The position numbers and the translations under genes were made by a program. A stretch of DNA of 6,752 nt, from contig CAZRAY010000066.1 of assembly GCA_964598235.1 (NCBI GenBank), positions 1-6,752 on the forward strand. The letters are read 5' to 3'. This document shows, in pieces, positions 1 through 5,054 of this stretch (position 1 is the first letter of the stretch; each line of letters opens with the position of its first letter). Origin of the DNA: UBA652 sp964598235. Its GTDB lineage: Bacteria; Pseudomonadota; Gammaproteobacteria; Nitrosococcales; Methylophagaceae. The notes under the pieces were generated by a model, which ran no database searches, was not told the DNA's origin, and saw only the letters and a program-made list of their open reading frames with translations.

Positions 1-2
1 AT

Positions 3-360
3 TGGTGGAGATGGCGGGAATCGAACCCGCGTCCGCAAATCCTCCGCTTTCGGATCTACATGCTTATTTTGTCTATTATTTTAACTATCAGCTACCCGAC
101 AAGCAGGGAAAACAAATAGCGATCTTGAAAAGGTTTCAGTCTATCGGCATCAAGCATACCTCAAGCTTGTCTTATGAGAATCGACCCCTAAAATCTGAAC
201 GCATAAGCACGGCTTCAGTTAGGGGCTAGCAAGCCTAGGCTGCTAGAGAGTAGTTGTTATCGTTTGCAACTATATTTTGTCAGTCTGTTTTACGAGAAGA
301 ACCAACATACTCGACATGCACCTTAAGTTTTGTAACCCACGTCGAAGCCAGGTCATCCCC
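3..360 (-). ncRNA. ssrA: tmRNA (transfer-messenger RNA), one-piece form
   Basis: Rescues ribosomes stalled on mRNAs without a stop codon: charged with alanine, it enters the A site with SmpB and supplies a short reading frame that tags the nascent protein for proteolysis. On the minus strand the RNA begins GGGGATGACCTGGCTTCGAC at 360 and ends with a T-arm (GGTTCGATTCC) and CCA at 5-3. The 5' GGGGATG and 3' CATCTCC pair over 7 bp with a G-U at the third pair, the alanyl-tRNA synthetase identity element. The CCA is encoded. The conserved GGTGCATG segment after the 5' end and a plausible first pseudoknot precede the tag frame. It lies downstream of smpB on the same strand. The 358-base length is normal for a one-piece tmRNA. 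The 5' and 3' ends are inferred from the acceptor stem. Confidence 0.97.
235..267 (-). other. tmRNA tag-peptide reading frame (ANDNNYSLAA, stop TAG)
   Basis: The resume codon GCA is at 267-265, inside the conserved context AGTTGCAAACGA. The frame reads A-N-D-N-N-Y-S-L-A-A and stops at TAG, with a second in-frame TAG three codons later. With the alanine carried by tmRNA, the added tag is AANDNNYSLAA. It matches the E. coli tag ANDENYALAA except for E to N and A to S. The C-terminal LAA needed for ClpXP recognition and the AND-NY region bound by SspB in enterobacteria are kept. Confidence 0.93.
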
Positions 361-405
361 AAAAGTGTGCGTGATACGATTTTCACGACTTGTTATTACT
401 CAGAC

Positions 406-411
406 ATTATA
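406..411 (-). promoter_or_regulatory. Probable -10 box of the ssrA promoter
   Basis: The minus strand reads a perfect TATAAT here. Transcription would start near 399, giving a leader of about 39 bases before the mature tmRNA 5' end at 360; removal of such a leader by RNase P is the usual route. No good -35 hexamer is visible at 16-18 bases upstream (the 17-base position reads TAGCAG), so promoter strength is uncertain. Confidence 0.5.
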
Positions 412-423
412 AATGAGAGATTG

Positions 424-560
424 TTTCGCTGCTAGGGTTGATTTTTAAAAGCATGGATCCCCGCCTAAAGATCGCGAGGATGACAAGTTTTTTGTTTCTA
501 ATAATTCTTGCTTTAGTAAGTGAGTATTTTCAGGAAATTTATAACACCGCCCTAGCGAAA
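424..560. repeat. Imperfect inverted repeats flanking the ssrA-smpB spacer
   Basis: TTTCGCTGCTAGGG at 424-437 is matched on the other strand by TTTCGCTAGGG at 560-550; the two differ only by an extra GCT. They enclose about 110 bases of AT-rich non-coding DNA that includes the degenerate palindrome at 453-484. This could be a decayed MITE-like insert, a remnant of paired terminator stems, or chance. No target-site duplication was recognised. The whole 361-583 spacer holds no convincing gene. Confidence 0.25.
453..484. repeat. Degenerate GGATCCCCGCC-type palindromic intergenic element
   Basis: Arms ATCCCCGC (457-464) and GCGAGGAT (474-481) form an inverted repeat with one mismatch and a 9-base loop, flanked by TGG on one side and GAC on the other. 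The shape resembles the dispersed 'GGATCCCCGCC...GGGGATGAC' intergenic palindromes found in many proteobacterial genomes, here decayed in the middle. Read from smpB the hairpin is followed only by a short T-run a few bases later, so a role as smpB terminator would be weak. Only one copy is present in this window, so calling it a repeat family member is inference from its sequence form. Confidence 0.4.
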
Positions 561-583
561 AAGACGACACATGATATGGATTT

Positions 584-1063
584 TTACTTGTTGCGGAAAA
601 TCCTTGCCTTCTCTCTTGCCCAATCTTGATCTTTTGTGGTGGCGCGTTTATCTTGCTGTTGCTTGCCTTTCGCTAATGCAATCTCAAGCTTTGCGCGGCC
701 TTTTTTCCAATATAGCGCCATGGGCACGATGGTATAGCCTTTACGATCAACTGCAGTAATTAAGCGATTAAGTTCTATGCGATTCAATAACAATTTCCGG
801 CGCCGAATATTCACGGGATGCACATGTGTGGATGCTGAGAGCATCGGCGAAATATGCGCACCATGCAGCCATGCTTCACCTTGATGCATGACGATATAAC
901 TTTCTTGCAATTGCGCGCGTCCATCCCGCAGGCTTTTCACTTCCCACCCTTCTAACACCAACCCTGCTTCAAATTTATCTTCTATGAAGTAGTCATGCCG
1001 TGCTTTTCGATTTTGGGCGATAGAATTACTTGTATTGCCTTTCTTTTTATTTTTTCCTGCCAT
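584..1063 (-). CDS. smpB: SsrA-binding protein SmpB
   Basis: RNA-binding partner of tmRNA: it delivers tmRNA to stalled ribosomes, and its C-terminal tail occupies the empty mRNA channel as a codon-anticodon mimic. The 159-residue length is typical. Family blocks are clear: a basic N-terminus, then NRKARHDYFIEDKFEAG (18-34), GWEVKSLRDGRA (39-50), RKLLLNRIELNRL (89-101), the AKGK...DKR motif (131-140), and the tail DWAREKARI (147-155). In the GK motif residue 137 is Gln (CAA codon at 655-653) where relatives usually have His or an aromatic residue. The ATG at 1063 gives the expected MAGKNKKK start but has no visible Shine-Dalgarno sequence; a consensus extended -10 box lies 6 bases upstream. 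ssrA follows on the same strand after 223 bases. Confidence 0.97.
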   Translation of the reverse strand: MAGKNKKKGNTSNSIAQNRKARHDYFIEDKFEAGLVLEGWEVKSLRDGRAQLQESYIVMHQGEAWLHGAHISPMLSASTHVHPVNIRRRKLLLNRIELNRLITAVDRKGYTIVPMALYWKKGRAKLEIALAKGKQQQDKRATTKDQDWAREKARIFRNK

Positions 1064-1094
1064 ACGGCTATTATATCAGTCTAATAGCCGTGTG
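1061..1094. repeat. Perfect 10-bp inverted repeat over the smpB start and promoter
   Basis: ACGGCTATTA (1064-1073) and TAATAGCCGT (1082-1091) are perfect complements around an 8-base centre. Beyond the arms, positions 1061-1062 also pair with 1093-1094. The repeat covers the smpB -10 box, and its extension reaches the smpB ATG. It could be an operator for a dimeric regulator, or an RNA hairpin hiding the start codon in any message begun farther upstream. No T-run follows on either strand, so it is not an intrinsic terminator. Confidence 0.55.
1070..1078 (-). promoter_or_regulatory. Extended -10 promoter of smpB, probably leaderless transcript
   Basis: The minus strand reads TGATATAAT, a perfect extended -10 (TGn plus TATAAT). 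The hexamer ends 6 bases before the smpB ATG, so the expected first transcribed base falls on or beside the A of the start codon. At 17-base spacing the -35 is GTCTCA, a poor match, which an extended -10 can offset. The lack of a Shine-Dalgarno sequence before this ATG agrees with a leaderless message. Unverified without 5'-end mapping. Confidence 0.5.
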
Positions 1095-1159
1095 AGACTT
1101 GTAGATTGATACAATTTCGCACAAAATGGTGGTTCTAACGTTTAAATTAGGACAGATAC

Positions 1160-2536
1160 ATGCGACCCACAAAATCCATACACGGCCAATGGTCTTCTAA
1201 CTGGGCCTTTATCCTGGCGGCAACCGGTGCTGCCGTTGGTTTGGGTAATATTTGGAAGTTTCCTTATATTACGGGTGAAAATGGCGGTGGTGCATTTGTT
1301 ATCGTGTACCTAGTTTGTATTGCTGCCATTGGAATTCCCATTATGATGGCGGAAATCATGATTGGTCGCCGTGGCCGACAAAATCCTGTCGCCTCATTGC
1401 AAACGCTGGCCGCCGATGAAAATAAAAGTGGCCTGTGGCGCTTTCTAGGTTGGAGCGGTGTCCTTGCCGGATTCTTAATTCTATCCTATTACAGTGTGAT
1501 CGCCGGCCAAGCGATGGCCTATGTACCGCGCACTTTTGGTGGTTTATTCACTGGGGTTACACCTGATGGTGCGCATAGTATTTATCAGGCTTTAACCAAT
1601 GATCCCGAACGTCTATTAGCTTGGCATACCGTGTTTATGATTTGCACGATGGTTGTTGTCGCACGTGGTGTTAAAGGGGGATTGGAACGATCGGTACAAT
1701 TTTTAATGCCCGCACTATTTGCTATTTTAGTGCTGCTCGTCGGCTATGCTGCGAGTACGGGTGAATATTTCTCTCAAGCAGTCCATTTCTTATTCAATCC
1801 TGATTTCAGTAAATTGTCTGGTGAAAGTGTCTTAATTGCAATGGGACATGCTTTCTTCACGCTAAGCCTAGGGATGGGCGCTATTATGATTTACGGATCT
1901 TATCTACCTAAAAAGGCCTCTATTCTAAAAGTATCTATTGCTATTTCCGTTGCAGATACCCTTGTGGCTTTGCTGGCTGGCTTGGCGATTTTCCCACTCG
2001 TATTCGCCAATGGACTAGAGATTGGTTCAGGCCCCGGGTTGATTTTTGAAACCTTGCCGATCGCCTTTGGCCATATGGATGGTGGCGCGTTTTTTGGTGG
2101 CATGTTCTTTTTGTTATTAGTGCTCGCGGCATGGAGCTCTGCAATTTCATTGGTTGAACCTGCGATCACATGGGTGATGGAAAATAAAGGGGTTAGCCGT
2201 GTGTATGCCTCTGTTACCCTCGGCTTTGTGACTTGGTTATTGGGCATGCTCACTATTTTCTCGTTCAATATCGGTGCGGAATGGAAATGGTTCGATAAAA
2301 CATTTTTTGACTTGCTTGATTATGTTACGGCGAATATTATGCTGCCACTCGGCGGCTTATTAATTGCTATTTTTGCAGGCTGGATCATGCATCAACATGC
2401 CACAAAAGAAGAGCTGGGTATTAAATCAAATTCGGTATACCAGTTATGGCGTTTTTTAGTGCGGTGGGTGACCCCGATTGCGGTTATCATTGTATTTCTC
2501 AATGCCATCGGGCTGCTTAAGATGATCACAGGTTAA
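1160..2536 (+). CDS. Sodium-dependent amino-acid transporter, NSS (SNF) family
   Basis: Inner-membrane symporter of the LeuT/Tyt1/MhsT type that uses the sodium gradient to import amino acids or related solutes; the substrate cannot be told from sequence. The first helix carries the family signature AVGLGNIWKFPY (25-36), containing the unwound sodium/substrate segment and Asn30 (equivalent to LeuT Asn27). It is followed by GGGAF (42-46) and PIMMAEIMIGRRGR (60-73). The TM6 hinge SLGMGAIMIYGSY is also present. I count 11 hydrophobic helices, as in several bacterial NSS proteins, and 458 residues is the usual bacterial length. The LeuT gate Arg30 is Lys33 here. AGGA at 1149-1152, 7 bases before the ATG, supports the start. 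ratA follows after 5 bases, suggesting co-transcription. No clear promoter was found in 1095-1148. Confidence 0.95.
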   Translation: MRPTKSIHGQWSSNWAFILAATGAAVGLGNIWKFPYITGENGGGAFVIVYLVCIAAIGIPIMMAEIMIGRRGRQNPVASLQTLAADENKSGLWRFLGWSGVLAGFLILSYYSVIAGQAMAYVPRTFGGLFTGVTPDGAHSIYQALTNDPERLLAWHTVFMICTMVVVARGVKGGLERSVQFLMPALFAILVLLVGYAASTGEYFSQAVHFLFNPDFSKLSGESVLIAMGHAFFTLSLGMGAIMIYGSYLPKKASILKVSIAISVADTLVALLAGLAIFPLVFANGLEIGSGPGLIFETLPIAFGHMDGGAFFGGMFFLLLVLAAWSSAISLVEPAITWVMENKGVSRVYASVTLGFVTWLLGMLTIFSFNIGAEWKWFDKTFFDLLDYVTANIMLPLGGLLIAIFAGWIMHQHATKEELGIKSNSVYQLWRFLVRWVTPIAVIIVFLNAIGLLKMITG

Positions 2537-2541
2537 TACGA

Positions 2542-2976
2542 TTGACCATTATTAACCGTAATGCACTGGTAATGTATTCTCCTGCTCAAATGTATGCATT
2601 AGTCAATGACATTGTGGCTTATCCACAATTTTTACCTTGGTGTACAGCCAGTAAAATTCTGGACGCCTCAGATACTGAAATATCTGCAACACTAGATATC
2701 AAAAAAGGGGTGTTACAGCATCAATTTTCAACGCGCAATACACTGACGCCAGATACGTCTATTGATATGCAATTAATTGATGGTCCATTTAAACAGTTAG
2801 CAGGCCATTGGAATTTCGGTATGATAGGCGACAATCAAGGCTGCCGTGTGTCATTAGAAATGGATTTTGAATTCTCTAATCGTGTGTTAAGTGCAACGCT
2901 CAGCCCTATTTTTAGTCAAATTACGGGCTCGATGGTGGATGCCTTTTGTAAACGCGCAGCTGAGATTTATAACTGA
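2542..2976 (+). CDS. ratA: RatA/PasT, START (Coq10-like) domain protein
   Basis: Small soluble protein of the polyketide-cyclase/START fold. In E. coli the RatA/PasT protein has been described as blocking 70S ribosome formation; relatives of mitochondrial Coq10 point to a possible ubiquinone-binding role instead. Family features seen over 144 residues: NALVMYSPAQMYALVNDI (7-24), YPQFLPWC (27-34), IDGPFKQLAGHWNF (79-92), LEMDFEFSN (105-113) and the C-terminal helix MVDAFCKRAAEIY (131-143). The start is TTG: the frame is closed by a stop at 2518-2520, no ATG or GTG precedes the conserved NRNALV segment, and the next ATG (residue 11) would cut into the domain. The Shine-Dalgarno is weak (AGG at 2530-2532). 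It sits 5 bases after the transporter and 8 before rnfH, the usual partner. Confidence 0.92.
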   Translation: MTIINRNALVMYSPAQMYALVNDIVAYPQFLPWCTASKILDASDTEISATLDIKKGVLQHQFSTRNTLTPDTSIDMQLIDGPFKQLAGHWNFGMIGDNQGCRVSLEMDFEFSNRVLSATLSPIFSQITGSMVDAFCKRAAEIYN

Positions 2977-2984
2977 AGAAATTT

Positions 2985-3302
2985 ATGGATAATAAGCAAA
3001 TTACGATTGAAGTGGCTTACGCCCTGCCGGAAAAGCAAACGATTATTGCAATTGAAGTCGCAGAAGGCACTACGGTGGCTGAAGCTATTCAACTCTCCAA
3101 TATTATTGCTGAATTTCCTGATATTGATTTGGAAACGGCTAAAACGGGTGTGTTTGGCAAGATGGCCAAAGCCGATAAAGTGCTGCGCGATAAAGATCGG
3201 GTGGAAATCTATCGCAAGCTGATTGCGGATCCAAAAGAATCTCGTCGCCAACAAGCTGAAATGCAAAAACAAAAAGCGCTTGAGGCTGCTAAGGCAGGTT
3301 AG
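2985..3302 (+). CDS. rnfH: RnfH (RatB) family ubiquitin-like protein
   Basis: Small beta-grasp protein, 105 residues, normal for the family. Its cellular role is not settled; the name comes from association with rnf clusters in some bacteria, and E. coli encodes it next to ratA. Seen: ITIEVAYALPEKQ (6-18), which matches the family's N-terminal strand, then EGTTVAEAIQLS (27-38), VGIFGK-like VFGKMAKADKVLRDKDRVEIYRKL with the typical 'LRDGDRVEIYRPL' ending (77 on), and LIADPKESRR before a basic-acidic helix. GAAG at 2975-2978 gives a weak Shine-Dalgarno. It is probably translated from the same mRNA as ratA. Its TAG stop directly abuts the stop of the convergent DUF455 gene. Confidence 0.93.
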   Translation: MDNKQITIEVAYALPEKQTIIAIEVAEGTTVAEAIQLSNIIAEFPDIDLETAKTGVFGKMAKADKVLRDKDRVEIYRKLIADPKESRRQQAEMQKQKALEAAKAG

Positions 3303-3314
3303 CTATCCCCTGCC
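3293..3314. terminator. GC-rich hairpin spanning two abutting stop codons
   Basis: GGCAGG (3293-3298) and CCTGCC (3309-3314) pair across a 10-base loop that contains both the rnfH stop (3300-3302) and the opposing DUF455 stop (3303-3305). No T-run follows immediately on either strand, so an intrinsic terminator is doubtful, but it is the only candidate stop signal between the convergent genes. The low score covers its function, not the repeat itself. Confidence 0.3.
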
Positions 3315-4115
3315 CTCTAACAAAGCCATCTCTGCATCGGTGAAACCGGCCTGTTTACGCGCCTCGGTATGAAATGGGCCGCGTAATTCTCCATCAAAAT
3401 AAGTTTCTAATAAATCTTTAAACGTCATAAACGGATCTAGATTACGTTGTTCGCAAAGATAATTGAACCAGCGGGTGCCAATCGTGACATGCCCAATTTC
3501 TTCTCGCAAAATAATTTCTAAAATCTCAACCGCACGATGATCGCCATGACCTGTTAACTTATTCATCATCGCAGGGGTCACATCTAATCCACGTGCTTCC
3601 AATACACGTGGCACTAATGCCATTCGCTTTAAAGGATCATCATGTGTTTTTTGCGCCATTTCCCATAAGCCATTATGGGCGGGAAAATCACCATAATCAT
3701 AGCCGAGCGTTTGTAAGTGGGTGCGTAGTAACATAAAATGTTCCGCTTCTTCTGCTGCTACCTGCGCCCAATCGGCATAAAAGTCATCTGGCATATTGGC
3801 AAACCGTGCAACGGCATCCCATGCCAAATTAATGGCATTAAATTCAATATGGGTGATGGCATGAATGAGCGGCGCGGTGCCATGCACTTCGCTTTTCCGA
3901 CGGCGCGGTAAATTCTTTGCTGCCACTAATGTGGGTCGTTCAGGATGGCCAGCAGTATCACTCAGTATGCGTTCTTTTTGGGTATCGAGCATTAACTCCC
4001 CCGCCCGCCATTGGCCAATAATATCCGCCGTCGCTGCCACTTTTTCAAGCGGATCAATTAAGCCATGGCACCATAGAGCAGCCTGACGTAATTCGCTTTG
4101 CTTATTCCTAATCAT
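3303..4115 (-). CDS. DUF455 ferritin-like protein (COG2833 family)
   Basis: Member of an uncharacterised family with a ferritin-like four-helix bundle expected to bind two iron or similar metal ions; no reaction is assigned. Ligand-like residues visible in 270 residues: Glu91 in HIEFNAINLAWD (89-100), the pair Glu123/His126 in EEAEHFMLL (122-130), Glu173 in LEARGLDVTP (172-181), and Glu206/His209 in REEIGHVTIG (204-213). This is the ExxH spacing of ferritin-like di-metal sites. The N-terminus LRQAALWCHGLIDPLEKV (9-26) fits the family start, so the ATG at 4115 is accepted although no Shine-Dalgarno is visible. There is no signal peptide, so it is cytoplasmic. It is convergent with rnfH and divergent from the secreted-protein/MNIO unit; the divergent promoters overlap. 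Confidence 0.9.
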   Translation of the reverse strand: MIRNKQSELRQAALWCHGLIDPLEKVAATADIIGQWRAGELMLDTQKERILSDTAGHPERPTLVAAKNLPRRRKSEVHGTAPLIHAITHIEFNAINLAWDAVARFANMPDDFYADWAQVAAEEAEHFMLLRTHLQTLGYDYGDFPAHNGLWEMAQKTHDDPLKRMALVPRVLEARGLDVTPAMMNKLTGHGDHRAVEILEIILREEIGHVTIGTRWFNYLCEQRNLDPFMTFKDLLETYFDGELRGPFHTEARKQAGFTDAEMALLEGRG

Positions 4116-4134
4116 CTAATAAAATTGATCCAAG

Positions 4135-4167
4135 TTGGTGCAAATAATTTAGTTTCACTATATTATA
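4135..4167. promoter_or_regulatory. Overlapping divergent promoters for the DUF455 gene and the MNIO unit
   Basis: On the plus strand, TTGGTG (4135-4140) and TATATT (4159-4164) are 18 bases apart and would start transcription about 30 bases before the ATG at 4204. On the minus strand the same bases give a perfect TATAAT (4167-4162), placing a start near 4155 and a leader of about 40 bases for the DUF455 gene; its -35 is poor. The two -10 boxes share four bases, so both promoters could not be occupied at once. Pattern match only. Confidence 0.4.
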
Positions 4168-4203
4168 GCGACAATGACCTTCAAGCACTTAGGAATATAC
4201 CAA

Positions 4204-4995
4204 ATGACATACCGCCTACTTTTAGCATTTTTTATTCTCTTTTTCGCACAAACTAGCATGGCAACCGAAACGCAGATCATGGTGCGTGCCAAAGCGGTGG
4301 ATGCCAAATTTATTGGCAGTAGCGTGGGTGGGTTACGCGCTGTGGTCACCGATGCTGAAACCGGTGAAGTACTTGATTCGGGTTGGATTAATGGCGATAC
4401 AGGCAGCACCGACACACTCATCAAAAATCCGATTGCTAGAGGCCAAGCGCTCACCGACGATAATACCGCAGGCTTTATCGCACATGTCGACATTACCAGC
4501 CCACGACTCTTAAAATTCACCGTAATGGGACCTTATGCTTATCGCCAATCATTGCAAGAAGCGAGCGTCACCTCATGGGTGATTCCTGGCAAGCATATTT
4601 TAGGCGACGGCATTATCTTAAATATGCCGGGCTTTATTATGGATACATGGACTAGCGTGCTTGAAGGCGGTATTGTTCAAATTTTTGCTAAGACAGCGAT
4701 GCTCTGTGGCTGTAAAATTTCTCCTAATACCGAATGGCATCCAGATAATTTTGAATCAAAAGCCATCATTATGCGTGATAGTAAAAAAATCACTGAGATC
4801 ACATTAGATTTTACGGGGCCTGTTGCTATTTTCTCGGGAAAAACAAAATTAGAACATCCAGGTCATTACAAAGTGATTACCTACATTTTTGATGCAAAAA
4901 CAGGGAATGTCGGCGTGGATCGGACTATTTTTGAAATTCCAGAAGAAAAGGAAGTGGTTGCTGAAGAAGCTGAAGATGCGTCTGCAACAGAATAG
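4204..4995 (+). CDS. Secreted protein of unknown function with a single Cys-Gly-Cys motif
   Basis: I do not recognise a named family. The first 20 residues form a Sec signal peptide: MTYR, a hydrophobic core LLLAFFILFFA (5-15), and a probable cut after SMA (18-20). The mature part is rich in Gly, Thr and Val and looks like beta-sandwich: a first region about 21-160, then MLCGC (166-170), then an Ig-like stretch (about 198-245), and an acidic tail EEKEVVAEEAEDASATE. Cys168 and Cys170 are the only cysteines; His179, His218 and His221 lie further on. The ATG at 4204 is preferred over the in-frame ATG at 4174 because AGGA (4191-4194) is 9 bases before it and the signal peptide then begins properly. 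It is first in a likely operon with the MNIO enzyme 59 bases downstream, so it may be a substrate, copper carrier or surface partner of that system. Confidence 0.85.
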   Translation: MTYRLLLAFFILFFAQTSMATETQIMVRAKAVDAKFIGSSVGGLRAVVTDAETGEVLDSGWINGDTGSTDTLIKNPIARGQALTDDNTAGFIAHVDITSPRLLKFTVMGPYAYRQSLQEASVTSWVIPGKHILGDGIILNMPGFIMDTWTSVLEGGIVQIFAKTAMLCGCKISPNTEWHPDNFESKAIIMRDSKKITEITLDFTGPVAIFSGKTKLEHPGHYKVITYIFDAKTGNVGVDRTIFEIPEEKEVVAEEAEDASATE

Positions 4996-5054
4996 GCTGT
5001 AACATTTACAACATTTAAACGTCTAAGACCCACTTATAACAAGGATTTCGGCGT

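Noticed and set aside
3..40. tmRNA 3' end as an attachment site for an integrated island
   Set aside because: tmRNA 3' ends are common integration sites, but the sequence beyond it is outside the window and no second copy of this segment was noticed inside, so nothing supports it.
2..229. Open frame of 75 codons on the plus strand at the window start
   Set aside because: It lies wholly antisense to the tmRNA and its translation resembles no protein; the RNA gene explains the bases.
438..759. Two overlapping plus-strand frames (438-629 and 571-759)
   Set aside because: The first is AT-rich spacer running into smpB; the second is antisense to smpB. No ribosome binding site or family features.
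1900..2268. Minus-strand frames inside the transporter gene
   Set aside because: They are reverse-strand shadows of a well-supported NSS coding sequence.
4174..4176. Upstream in-frame ATG as the start of the secreted protein
   Set aside because: No Shine-Dalgarno precedes it, and it would put ten extra residues before an otherwise normal signal peptide; 4204 is better on both counts.
4158..4520. Minus-strand 120-codon frame over the start of the secreted-protein gene
   Set aside because: Antisense to a gene with a good ribosome binding site and signal peptide; the product looks like out-of-frame translation.
5034..5040. TTATAAC before the MNIO gene as a separate -10 box
   Set aside because: Any start would fall on the ribosome binding site at 5041-5045, and no -35 is found at proper spacing.
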